From: GCA-1730015 sp964583825
Lineage (GTDB): Bacteria > Pseudomonadota > Gammaproteobacteria > Granulosicoccales > Granulosicoccaceae
Direction of reading: 5' to 3'
Assembly: GCA_964583825.1 (NCBI GenBank)
Contig: CAZOXM010000086.1
Coordinates: 1 to 19,419, forward strand
Length of the DNA stretch: 19,419 nucleotides
Shown: piece by piece, positions 8,859 to 16,310 of the stretch
How positions within the stretch are numbered: position 1 is the first letter of the stretch
How the letters are laid out: the number at the start of each line of letters is the position of its first letter
Notes under the pieces: generated by a model
The model's input: the letters and a program-made list of their open reading frames with translations, nothing else
Told to the model about the DNA's origin: nothing
Database searches by the model: none
Made by a program: the position numbers and the translations under genes

Positions 8859-8880
8859 ACATAAAGATATATTTATATGT
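8859..8880. promoter_or_regulatory. Putative ArsR-methyltransferase operator, 22-bp imperfect palindrome
   Basis: An AT-rich 22-bp palindrome with arms ACATAAAGATA and TATTTATATGT; 9 of 11 symmetric pairs match. It lies 10 bp upstream of the preferred ATG (8848) of the regulator gene, in a position where binding would block the promoter. ArsR dimers bind such inverted repeats. Autoregulation and control of metF in the same transcript are inferred. Confidence 0.65.
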
Positions 8881-9207
8881 ACATTATTGCAGATTTTATC
8901 GTTATAGCAATTACTCTTCCAGCCTCACTGCACAGGTTGTGAATCAGCACTCGACCGCCGCACACTGAAAGGCATCATAAAAAACTTAATATCTTTAATA
9001 ATTTCAACCAGATAAGCGAACCCAAATAATTCAGACCCGGATCGCACCAACCCCGATCAGACATTCGCGTGTCGGTGGGTAGAGTCGCCACCCTGACTCA
9101 CGCGAGGCAGCGCCGGTACTGATAAAACTATCGCTGACTATCGCCCGTTCACCGCGTGGGGTACCCTCGCCACTGGGCGAATTGGTGGGCGAATTAGACA
9201 GGCTGTT
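8881..9207. other. Divergent intergenic region between the ArsR-methyltransferase gene and the DMT transporter
   Basis: No convincing gene or RNA is visible. The first 60 bases next to the regulator are AT-rich and probably hold its promoter, on the far side of the palindrome. The half nearest the transporter contains two short direct repeats: ACTATCGC at 9127-9134 and 9137-9144 (10 bp apart) and GGGCGAATT at 9175-9183 and 9187-9195 (12 bp apart). These spacings are near one helical turn and could be activator or repressor half-sites for the transporter gene, but they may be chance. Confidence 0.4.
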
Positions 9208-10083
9208 ATGCAACTCAAGTACAGTATTCTGACATTCATCGCCGCCGCATTCTGGGGACTGTACTGGTGGCCGCTGCGTCAGATCGAAGCCGGTGGCATC
9301 GTCGCCGGTTGGTCGGTGGTCGCGGTGTATCTGATTCCGCTGGTGGCCATCCTGCCCGCTGTCTTTTTCTATCGCTCCACCATGCGCGAGCACTGGAGAA
9401 GTCTGATTTTTATCGGCATGGCGGCCGGTACCGGGCTGGCCTGCTACGCAACGGCTTTTCTCTATACGTCCATCGTTCGCACGGTACTGCTCTTCTACAT
9501 GATGCCAGTGTGGGCCACGCTGATGGCCATTGTTTTTCTCAAGGAAAAAAACAGCCCGAGAAGGTGGCTTGCGATGCTCACCGGCTTTGCGGGATTGACC
9601 CTCATGCTTAGTGCCACGGCCGGTTCCGACGTGGCGATGCCATTCAACATCGGCGACCTGATTGCCCTGATCAGCGGTATCGCATGGGGCGCAGGTACCG
9701 TACTGATCAGACGAACCCCCGACATCGCTCCGCTCAGTATTCTGCCGGGCCAGTATTTTTTCGCGGTGCTGGTTGCTGTCTTCTTTTTACTCACGCTGTC
9801 AGCAGATCAAACCGTTCCGGATACCGCGGCATGGCTCAAAGCCATGCCCTACCTGATCGGTTTTTATGTGCTTATTGTGCTGCCGACGCTTTACATCTGC
9901 GCTCGAGCGGCCCAGGTGTTGTCACCCGGGAGGGTGGGCATCCTGATGATGTCAGAGGTGCTGGTGGCGGGTATCAGCGCGCCTTTGATCGCCGGGGAAA
10001 CGCTTTCAGGGGCAGAACTGCTGGCAGCTGCGCTGATTATACTCGCTGGCGTCGTCGAGGTGACCACCCCGGACACGGCCTGA
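9208..10083 (+). CDS. DMT superfamily (EamA-type) transporter
   Basis: A second EamA-type inner-membrane transporter of 291 residues with about ten membrane segments in two homologous halves. The first half carries AFWGLYWWPLRQIEAGG and ends with MMPVWATLMAIVFLKEK, the conserved end of repeat one. The second half ends with an MMSEVLVAGISAPLIAGE segment, the equivalent end of repeat two. Substrate is unknown. It stands alone, divergent from the ArsR-methyltransferase gene, with a long upstream region. It has only a weak ribosome site (ACAGG) before the ATG. The stop is followed after 7 bp by a tandem heptamer repeat. It is not a close copy of the DMT gene at 513-1421. Confidence 0.88.
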   Translation: MQLKYSILTFIAAAFWGLYWWPLRQIEAGGIVAGWSVVAVYLIPLVAILPAVFFYRSTMREHWRSLIFIGMAAGTGLACYATAFLYTSIVRTVLLFYMMPVWATLMAIVFLKEKNSPRRWLAMLTGFAGLTLMLSATAGSDVAMPFNIGDLIALISGIAWGAGTVLIRRTPDIAPLSILPGQYFFAVLVAVFFLLTLSADQTVPDTAAWLKAMPYLIGFYVLIVLPTLYICARAAQVLSPGRVGILMMSEVLVAGISAPLIAGETLSGAELLAAALIILAGVVEVTTPDTA

Positions 10084-10090
10084 ACCCAGA

Positions 10091-10254
10091 TAGCCGTTAG
10101 CCGTTAGCCGTTAGCCGTTAGCNNNNNNNNNNNNNNNNNNNNNNNNNNNNNNNNNNNNNNNNNNNNNNNNNNNNNNNNNNNNNNNNNNNNNNNNNNNNNN
10201 NNNNNNNNNNNNNNNNNNNNNNTAGCCGTTAGCCGTTAGCCGTTAGCCGTTAGC
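10091..10254. repeat. TAGCCGT tandem heptamer repeat interrupted by an assembly gap
   Basis: Four full copies of the 7-bp unit TAGCCGT plus TAGC run from 10091 to 10122. After 100 N the same 32 bases recur at 10223-10254. The array lies between the end of the DMT gene and the stop codon of the minus-strand exported protein, 4 bp away from the latter. The true copy number is unknown because the gap falls inside it. The two contig ends are identical, so the contigs could even overlap with no missing sequence. Confidence 0.9.
10123..10222. other. Assembly gap (100 N) inside the heptamer repeat
   Basis: A run of exactly 100 N, the usual placeholder for a gap of unknown length. Both edges end in the same TAGCCGT repeat, which explains why the assembler stopped here. 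Confidence 0.98.
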
Positions 10255-10258
10255 GAAC

Positions 10259-10759
10259 CTACTTTGCCTGAGAGAAAATATCGATAGTCTTATCGGTCTC
10301 ATCGTCCACAAAGCGAACTGATGAAAAACCGCCATCGTAGTACTGCCTTACATAAAGATGCCAGATATTGCTGATATCGTTCTTCAGATCGACGCGAGTC
10401 TGATAGCGCACCCGCTCCCAGAATCCCGCATCGAGTCGAACCTCCATTTCACTTTCGTTCTTGCGGCGCAAATCGAGAAACATCCGGTCACCGACCACGT
10501 CGTTAAGCCCCTCGATGGCATCACTGATCTCCACCCACACTTCTTCCTGATCATTGGCGTCAGTGTCACCCGGTTGCTCGGCAACAGTGGAACTGCTGGA
10601 TTTACCCACCAACAACGCCTCTTCAGCCTTAGTGTCCCTGGGCACAGTCACGCCGTATATGCTACTGGGTGAAAAGTTTTTTCCGTTCTCGGCATGGGTC
10701 AAAGAGCTACCGAGTACCGGGCTCAGAATGACCATGAGAAAAGGAAGAATCTGGCTCAC
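10259..10759 (-). CDS. Small exported protein of unknown function
   Basis: I do not recognise the family. The 166-residue product has a hydrophobic N-terminus (residues 3-18) followed by a possible signal-peptidase I site after Thr-His-Ala (residues 21-23), so it is probably periplasmic or secreted. The middle (about residues 45-75) is Ser-, Asp- and Glu-rich and likely unstructured. The C-terminal half alternates charged and hydrophobic residues with several aromatic ones and looks like a small beta-rich fold. There is no lipobox and no catalytic motif I can name. The start is GTG at 10759, supported by a good ribosome site, GGAGAG, 5 bases upstream. It is divergent from selO, with an 18-bp palindrome between them, and its stop abuts the heptamer repeat. 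Confidence 0.7.
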   Translation of the reverse strand: MSQILPFLMVILSPVLGSSLTHAENGKNFSPSSIYGVTVPRDTKAEEALLVGKSSSSTVAEQPGDTDANDQEEVWVEISDAIEGLNDVVGDRMFLDLRRKNESEMEVRLDAGFWERVRYQTRVDLKNDISNIWHLYVRQYYDGGFSSVRFVDDETDKTIDIFSQAK

Positions 10760-10811
10760 TGGGTCTCTCCAATATTGCTAATCGGAAATGTACCAGCATT
10801 GAGACATGATG

Positions 10812-10829
10812 TGTAGCGTTAACGTTACA
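10812..10829. promoter_or_regulatory. 18-bp imperfect palindrome between the exported-protein gene and selO
   Basis: TGTAGCGTTAACGTTACA is symmetric about its centre in 8 of 9 base pairs. It lies in the 83-bp divergent interval, 52 bp upstream of the exported-protein start and 13 bp upstream of the first possible selO start. It could be an operator for either gene. No cognate regulator is identified. Confidence 0.45.
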
Positions 10830-10842
10830 GCACAGATTACAG

Positions 10843-12531
10843 ATGACCGTCGCGGGCAGCCGCTTTGTTTTGCCGCTGCTTGTCCATATGATCCAGGTAC
10901 CCACCCGGGACACAAGACACGTGACAGAGACAACCGAATCGAGACCCGCCAACACGTCGCGGGAGCTCGAATTTCAGCAACGATTCACCTCGGCACTGGC
11001 CGGTGACCCGGAAGAATCCAGCACCTCCCGCCAGGTGTATGAGGCGATGTGGTCGAAGGTACCGCCGGCGCGGTCAAAGGCACCGAAGCTGATCGCATGG
11101 ATTCCCGAGATGGCAGAGCGGCTCGGAATAGACATCGCTGCCGACCCCGACGCTGCCGCCGCTGTCTTTACCGGCACCAGCACACCCGCGGGCACCCTGC
11201 CCTATGCCATGCGCTACGGCGGCCATCAGTTTGGCAACTGGGCTGGTCAGCTGGGAGACGGGCGTGCAATTTCGCTGGGCGAACTCGACGATCCGGATGG
11301 CAGGCACTGGACCTTACAGCTTAAGGGTGCCGGCCCCACGCCCTACTCGCGACGCGGTGACGGCTACGCCGTGCTGCGTTCTTCCATCAGAGAGTACCTC
11401 TGCGCCGAGGCTATTCATCACCTCGGTATACCGACCACCCGATCACTCACCCTGTGCCTGACCGGTGAGCGTATTGAGCGTGACATTTTCTATGACGGCC
11501 GTGTGGAACAGGAGCCCGGCGCAATTGTCTGTCGCGTCGCAGAGTCATTTGTGCGCTTTGGCAGCTTCGAAATTCACGCTGCCCATCGCGAGCTCGATCA
11601 GTTAAAGCAACTTGCAGACTACGTGGTGCGGGAGCACTACCCGCATCTGTACGACGGGGCAATCACCACGGACACGTATCAGCGCTGGTTTGCACAAGTG
11701 CTGCAACGCACCGCGCACCTGGTAGCGGATTGGCAGCGTGTCGGGTTTGTTCATGCGGTAATGAACACAGACAACATGTCCATACTCGGCCAGACCATCG
11801 ACTACGGACCTTACGGGTGGCTGGAAGAATACGCGCCATCGTGGACACCAAACTTTGTCGACCAGCAAGGCAGGCGATACAGCTATGGCAATCAACCGAA
11901 AATTGCGCTGTGGAATCTGTATCGCCTGGCCAATGCAATTTTGCCGCTGTTCAACGACGAGACCGGGCCGCTGGTGGAAGTGCTCGATACCTTCGACACA
12001 CTGTTTAGCGAACGCTGGCAGGAAATACAAAGGCAGAAAACCGGACTGGCAGCAGACAAACCGCAAGCGCAGGATCAGGCACTGCTGGATCAGCTCTGGG
12101 AACTGCTGGAGCAATCCGCACCCGACTACACCGTGTTCTTTCGAACACTCAGTGAACTCGACAGAACCAGCGCAACAACTGTGATGGCAGAAACGCTCAC
12201 CACCACGGCATTCTATCAGCCGGTCGATGAGGACACCCGCGCGGCACTGCAGCAATGGCTGCAGACCTGGACCCAGCGTTTAGCCAGTGTTGACGGTAAT
12301 CAGATCGACCAGCTAATGCGCACAACCAACCCGAAGTACGTACTGCGCAACCATATTGCGATAGAAGCCATTGATGCCGCCGAACAGGGTGACTTCAGTG
12401 TGCTGCACCGCGTTGCCGAACTGATTAGAACTCCCTATGAACACAAGCCGGGGTTTGAAGCTTACGCATCGTTGCGACCGGACTGGGCCCGCACGCGCCC
12501 GGGCTGCACGATGCTGACCTGTTCAAGCTAG
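10843..12531 (+). CDS. selO: Protein adenylyltransferase SelO (YdiU family)
   Basis: SelO is a kinase-like enzyme that transfers AMP from ATP to Ser, Thr or Tyr of proteins, linked to oxidative-stress response. Seen: the conserved N-terminal YGGHQFGNWAGQLGDGRA loop (residues 125-142), LQLKGAG with Lys161, RRGDGYAVLRSSIREY (170-185), and the metal-binding region MNTDNM (Asn311) with TIDYGPYGW (Asp320). The C-terminus ends Cys-Ser-Ser; in some animal SelO proteins the matching Cys is selenocysteine. An extra Cys lies five residues before it (555 and 560). Length, 562 from the first ATG, is above most bacterial members: homology begins near residue 42, so the true start may be the ATG at 10888 or GTG at 10921. 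None has a strong ribosome site. The enzyme probably acts in the cytoplasm. It stands alone between a minus-strand gene and the CaiD-like block. Confidence 0.93.
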   Translation: MTVAGSRFVLPLLVHMIQVPTRDTRHVTETTESRPANTSRELEFQQRFTSALAGDPEESSTSRQVYEAMWSKVPPARSKAPKLIAWIPEMAERLGIDIAADPDAAAAVFTGTSTPAGTLPYAMRYGGHQFGNWAGQLGDGRAISLGELDDPDGRHWTLQLKGAGPTPYSRRGDGYAVLRSSIREYLCAEAIHHLGIPTTRSLTLCLTGERIERDIFYDGRVEQEPGAIVCRVAESFVRFGSFEIHAAHRELDQLKQLADYVVREHYPHLYDGAITTDTYQRWFAQVLQRTAHLVADWQRVGFVHAVMNTDNMSILGQTIDYGPYGWLEEYAPSWTPNFVDQQGRRYSYGNQPKIALWNLYRLANAILPLFNDETGPLVEVLDTFDTLFSERWQEIQRQKTGLAADKPQAQDQALLDQLWELLEQSAPDYTVFFRTLSELDRTSATTVMAETLTTTAFYQPVDEDTRAALQQWLQTWTQRLASVDGNQIDQLMRTTNPKYVLRNHIAIEAIDAAEQGDFSVLHRVAELIRTPYEHKPGFEAYASLRPDWARTRPGCTMLTCSS

Positions 12532-12574
12532 TGGTACTCAGTGCCGAGCACAAATGCACCGCTAGTAGCAAAGG

Positions 12575-13360
12575 CTAACGCCCTTTCCAAACCGGCTCAC
12601 GCTTTTCTGCAAAGGCGCGCGCGCCCTCCAGTTGATCTTCCGAGCTGTACAGGCGATCAACCGTGCTTAACTGACGGCTGGTAATTTTATTTAACGCATC
12701 CTGAAACTTCATGTCTTCCGCCTCGCGCACCACCTCCTTGATAGCGGCGTAGACCAGCGGTGGACCGGAGGCTAAAAGGCGTGCCAGCTCCCGGGTTTTT
12801 TCCAGCAACTGATCCTGCGTGCATATCTCTTTGATCAGTCCCCACTGCTTCGCTTCATGCACATCGAACCAACGGCCGGTCAGCAACAGATCCATCGCCA
12901 CATGGTATGGAATGCGTTTGGGCAACTTGACCGAGGCCGCATCCGCAACCGTGCCGGAGCGGATTTCGGGCAGCGCAAATGTCGCGTTGTCAGATGCCAT
13001 TATCAAATCGGCCGACAACGCAAGTTCAAGTCCGCCGCCACAACAGATACCATTCACTGCACATATCACCGGCTTGTTTAAATTGCCAAGCTCCTGCAAA
13101 CCTCCGAAGCCGCCAATTCCATAGTCGCCATCGACCGCATCACCTTCCGATGCAGCTTTCAGGTCCCACCCGGGGCAAAAGAACTTCTCACCCTCCGCAC
13201 GCAGTATCGCTACCCGACATTCAGGATCATCGCGAAACGCCATGAAGGTCTCGCCCATGATTCTGCTGGTCGCCAGATCAATCGCATTCGCCTTTGGACG
13301 ATCGAGCGTGACTTCGAGAATGTGGCCCTCGCGCCGGGTTTTAATCGGGGTGTCAGTCAT
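12575..13360 (-). CDS. Enoyl-CoA hydratase/isomerase family, carnitinyl-CoA dehydratase (CaiD)-like
   Basis: A 261-residue crotonase-fold enzyme. It resembles CaiD (crotonobetainyl-CoA hydratase) over its whole length: LDRPKANAID at 19-28, EKFFCPGWDLKAASEG at 58-73, oxyanion-hole region GGGLELALSADLI, and the C-terminal AFAEKREPVWKGR. The two glutamates of the crotonase active site are kept (Glu112, Glu132). Unlike many crotonases it has ADAASVKLPKRIP where others have a PDGG segment. There are no other cai genes (CoA transferase, carnitine-CoA ligase) in the window, so the real substrate may be another acyl-CoA. The ATG at 13360 has GAGG five bases upstream. It lies 23 bp downstream of the MATE gene on the same strand and converges with selO. 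Confidence 0.88.
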   Translation of the reverse strand: MTDTPIKTRREGHILEVTLDRPKANAIDLATSRIMGETFMAFRDDPECRVAILRAEGEKFFCPGWDLKAASEGDAVDGDYGIGGFGGLQELGNLNKPVICAVNGICCGGGLELALSADLIMASDNATFALPEIRSGTVADAASVKLPKRIPYHVAMDLLLTGRWFDVHEAKQWGLIKEICTQDQLLEKTRELARLLASGPPLVYAAIKEVVREAEDMKFQDALNKITSRQLSTVDRLYSSEDQLEGARAFAEKREPVWKGR

Positions 13361-13383
13361 AGCGGCCTCAGTATCGCTTCGGT

Positions 13384-14001
13384 TCAGTGGTCAAGCTTCA
13401 TTGTACCTTTGTTAAAGCGCTCACTAACAATCATTAAGCGCCAAACACCCAGCACGGCAGCCACGGAAAGACCGACAAACAGCGCATACCAGACACGTTC
13501 AACCCCTCCCTGTCCAAGCCATTGCGTGCGGGTGAGCAAATAGGCCAGTGGAAAACCGACACCCCAATACGCGAACATCTGAAACATCGCCGGTACCAGG
13601 GTGTCCTGATACCCCTTGAGGGTGACGTTGCAGCCCATCTGCACGCCATCCACAATCAGTTGAAAGGCGACGATGGTCAGCAGCCCGAGACCGATGGCAA
13701 CCACTGCATCATCCCTGGTGAACAAGCGCATCAGCGTAACGCGACCGGTGAGCATCAACACACAACAAGCCAGCAGCATTACGACCAGCAACAGTAGAAA
13801 AAAACGAGACTGCTGCGATGCCTTAACCGGATTGGCCATACCCAGCGAGTTGCCCACGAGTATCGCTGCGGCCTGCCCCAGCGCCATGGGGATGATCAGC
13901 GACAACATGGCAATGTTCAGCACCACCTGATGCGCGGCCAGCGGTATGGTCCCCAGTGGAGCAACCAGCAAACTGGTGCTGGTAAAGAAGCTTTCTTCAA
14001 G
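13384..14001 (-). CDS. MATE family efflux transporter, C-terminal half (truncated by assembly gap)
   Basis: The 205 residues seen are the C-terminal half of a MATE/NorM-type transporter, an inner-membrane antiporter that exports drugs or other small organics using sodium or protons. Evidence is the repeat-two pattern: LAAHQVVLNIAMLSLIIPMALG, the QAAAILVGNSLGMANPV segment, and GVQMGCNVTLKGYQDTLVPA, with six membrane segments. Its N-terminal half, roughly 240 residues, is missing because the 5' end runs into the 100-N gap. The true gap must therefore hold about 700 bp or more, unless the gene itself is broken. It reads through the N into the upstream dehydrogenase only by chance of frame. The stop is 23 bp from the CaiD-like start, so these may be co-transcribed. 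Confidence 0.85.
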   Translation of the reverse strand, partial: LEESFFTSTSLLVAPLGTIPLAAHQVVLNIAMLSLIIPMALGQAAAILVGNSLGMANPVKASQQSRFFLLLLVVMLLACCVLMLTGRVTLMRLFTRDDAVVAIGLGLLTIVAFQLIVDGVQMGCNVTLKGYQDTLVPAMFQMFAYWGVGFPLAYLLTRTQWLGQGGVERVWYALFVGLSVAAVLGVWRLMIVSERFNKGTMKLDH

Positions 14002-14101
14002 NNNNNNNNNNNNNNNNNNNNNNNNNNNNNNNNNNNNNNNNNNNNNNNNNNNNNNNNNNNNNNNNNNNNNNNNNNNNNNNNNNNNNNNNNNNNNNNNNNN
14101 N
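14002..14101. other. Assembly gap (100 N) between the dehydrogenase and MATE genes
   Basis: A run of exactly 100 N, a placeholder of unknown real length. It removes the very end of the dehydrogenase gene and the first half of the MATE gene, and it happens to keep a common reading frame, creating a false 543-residue fusion. Confidence 0.98.
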
Positions 14102-15015
14102 TCATCGTCCACCATCTCGGAGGGAAACCCGGAGGCAGTCACAGAAAGGCCGGTGGCATCTTCCAGTCTTTTTATAATGTTGGGAGAAAGCTCTCGTGAA
14201 CCATAGCGTGTCTCTCCGTCTTTGAAGATACTGACCAAAAGCGGACTGACCTCGAGCGGTACATCGTGACGCTCAGCGATAGACTGGAACAGGCCGATAT
14301 CTTTACTGACCAGATCCATGGTAAACGATATGTCGCGTGAGCCGTTGAGTATGACCTGACTTTCCGTTTCATGAACAAACGAATTGCCGGAGGAGATACG
14401 AATCGCCTCAAAGGTTGTGTTCAGATCCATACCGGCCGCTTTGGCAGTCACCAGTGCCTCGCAACAACTGACCAGATTAGCCGTGGCAAGATAGTTCGTC
14501 ATCACTTTCAGCACAGACGCCGTACCGAGCGGACCGGTGTGCAGAATGCGCCTGCCCATACGCTTTAAGAGTGGCAATACCTGATCAAAAGTGTCGCGCT
14601 CACACCCGGCGAAAATTGAGATGTTGCCTGTATCAGCACGATGACAGCCACCGGATACCGGACAATCCACTGCCGCCGCCCCACGCGCTATTACCTTCTC
14701 ACCGAGCCGCCTGACTTCAGCTTCATCAGTGGTGGACATCTCCAGCCACACCTGGCCCTCTCCAAGATGCGGCAACATACCGTCCGCGCCTTCCATTACA
14801 GCTGCCGAGGCGACAGGTGATGGCAGACAGGTGATGACCACATCACATGCCTGTGCCAGCGCCGCCGGTGACTCGGCCCAGGAAGCACCGTCGGCTAAAA
14901 ACGGCGCTGCAACCGACTGATCCAAATCGCGCACCGTCACATCGACACCATTGCGCAACAGGCTGCCCGCCAGCTTCCCCCCTACATTACCCAGTCCGAT
15001 GAAACCGACTTTCAT
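14102..15015 (-). CDS. 3-hydroxyisobutyrate dehydrogenase-like NAD(P)-dependent beta-hydroxyacid dehydrogenase, C-terminus at assembly gap
   Basis: Oxidises a beta-hydroxyacid to the semialdehyde or keto acid. The 304 residues seen are close to the full family length (290-310), so only a few residues are lost in the gap. In order: dinucleotide motif GFIGLGNVGG at 4-13, DCPVSGG at 117-123 (substrate loop), catalytic Lys170 within LGTASVLKVMTN, and the all-alpha C-terminal domain ending in SEMVDD. Substrate could be 3-hydroxyisobutyrate, tartronate semialdehyde or related acids; the sequence does not decide. The ATG at 15015 has a GAGGA ribosome site about 8 bases upstream. It follows the aminotransferase gene by 59 bp on the same strand. 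Together with a CaiD-like hydratase downstream this suggests amino-acid or acyl catabolism. Confidence 0.87.
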
Positions 15016-15074
15016 TCACATCATCCTCAAGACAAAGCGGTGAGCTTGGAAGGTTTCCGATGATCACACTTAGC

Positions 15075-16250
15075 TCACGCCGACCAATTGCTTGCCCGTA
15101 CAGACCCATGAGCTTTTCCCTCGACCAGCGCTCCCAGCACGTTCAGCCCCCGCTCCATTTGTTCAACCGATGCGTGGCTAAAGTTCAATCGTAAACAGGA
15201 TTCACCGGGTGGTCGGGTAAAAAAGGGCGTACCGGGCATAAAGGCAACTTTACTTTTCAAAGCTTCCTGTAACAGTACGTCGACATCAATGCCCAATTCG
15301 GCCCTGAGCTTCAACCAGAAGAAAAGCCCGCCAGCCGGCACCGACCAGTTGGCGTAAGGAGCCATGGTTTGTTCAAGCAGTTCATGAAACTGATCGCGTT
15401 TGGTTTTATAGTGCCCGACCACTTGCGGCAGGCGCTCGCTATTGGTTGTCAGCATGTGCATCACCAGTGACTGACTCAGACGGTTACTGTGCAAATCCGC
15501 CGCCTGCTTCAGCCATACCAGTGTCGGGTATAGCTCAGGTGAGCAGGCCAGATATCCCAGTCGCAGGCCCGGTGCGAGCGTTTTTGAAAAGGAGGACTGA
15601 TAGATCCAGGGTGCCTTTTTTATGTAAGCGCAAACAGGGCGGCGTTCACATTCGCTAAACACCAGGTCGCGATAGGGATCATCCTCAAACAATACACACC
15701 CCAGTGAATCAGCCTGTGCCGCCAGTGACTGACGCTGCGCCTGGGTATAGCAATATCCGGTCGGATTCTGAAAGGTCGGGATGGTGTAAATCAATCGAGG
15801 GCTGCTACCACCGTTCAAAGCGCTAAGGTCGTCCGCCGTGTAAGTGGCATAGTGCGCACCAAACAGAGAGAACACCTGCAATGCCGCAAGATAAGTGGGC
15901 GCTTCAACCGCAACGCAGCTGCCCTGGTCGACCACCAGCTTTGCAACCAGATCAATACCCTGCTGTGACCCGGACAATATCAACACCTGATCAGCCCGCA
16001 CCGGCAGACCATTGCTGCACAAGTGCTCCGCAATGTGTTCTCGCAGTTCTGTCTCCCCTTCCGAAGCGCCGTATTGAAGCGCATCACGATGCTGCGGACT
16101 TGCAGTGATTTCGGGGAAACTTTCAGGGCTCGGCAGCCCACCGGCAAAAGAGATCACACCCGGCTGATGAATTGTTTTGAGTAGCTCGCGAACCGCAGAC
16201 GGTGCGAGTCTGGCAACGCGCTGGGACAATTGCAAAGGGGCCACTCCCAC
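15075..16250 (-). CDS. PLP-dependent aminotransferase, class I/II (2-aminoadipate/MocR-like branch)
   Basis: A 391-residue fold-type I aminotransferase. Key residues: Asn162 in QNPTG, Asp190/Asp191 with Tyr193 in FEDDPYRD, Lys223 forming the PLP Schiff base in SSFSKTLAPGLRLGY, and Arg354 in CLRLNFS for the substrate carboxylate. The early ISFAGGLPSPESFP motif and the overall pattern are typical of LysN-like enzymes and of the aminotransferase half of MocR regulators, but there is no HTH domain here, so it is an enzyme. Amino donor unknown. The frame starts at GTG 16250, with no clear ribosome site. A TTG five codons in has GGGAG upstream, so the start is uncertain. It is divergent from a marR gene 59 bp away, which probably regulates it, and is followed by the dehydrogenase gene on the same strand. 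Confidence 0.88.
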   Translation of the reverse strand: MGVAPLQLSQRVARLAPSAVRELLKTIHQPGVISFAGGLPSPESFPEITASPQHRDALQYGASEGETELREHIAEHLCSNGLPVRADQVLILSGSQQGIDLVAKLVVDQGSCVAVEAPTYLAALQVFSLFGAHYATYTADDLSALNGGSSPRLIYTIPTFQNPTGYCYTQAQRQSLAAQADSLGCVLFEDDPYRDLVFSECERRPVCAYIKKAPWIYQSSFSKTLAPGLRLGYLACSPELYPTLVWLKQAADLHSNRLSQSLVMHMLTTNSERLPQVVGHYKTKRDQFHELLEQTMAPYANWSVPAGGLFFWLKLRAELGIDVDVLLQEALKSKVAFMPGTPFFTRPPGESCLRLNFSHASVEQMERGLNVLGALVEGKAHGSVRASNWSA

Positions 16251-16264
16251 ATTTAGGTCAATAT

Positions 16265-16310
16265 TGTTGACGTATTGACAGTCTGTAGCACGCCACCTAG
16301 TGTGTCAACA
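16265..16310 (+). promoter_or_regulatory. Promoter and inverted repeat between the aminotransferase and marR genes
   Basis: A perfect TTGACA (16275-16280) and a weak TAGTGT (16298-16303) are 17 bp apart and point toward marR. Transcription would start near 16310, the A of the marR ATG, so the message looks leaderless. The arms TGTTGAC (16265-16271) and GTCAACA (16304-16310) form an inverted repeat around the promoter and may be MarR sites. The arms are 32 bp apart, so a single dimer is unlikely to contact both unless they are two separate sites. Confidence 0.5.

Noticed and set aside
9031..9393. 120-residue minus-strand frame over the start of the second DMT gene
   Set aside because: It overlaps the well-supported transporter, and its sequence has low-complexity runs typical of a shadow frame.
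11602..12255. 217-residue minus-strand frame inside selO
   Set aside because: Long antisense frame within a clear selO coding region; no motif, no ribosome site, and codon pattern is that of a shadow.
13384..15015. A single 543-residue dehydrogenase-transporter fusion protein
   Set aside because: It exists only because 100 N keep the frame open; the two parts belong to unrelated families and the MATE part lacks its first half.
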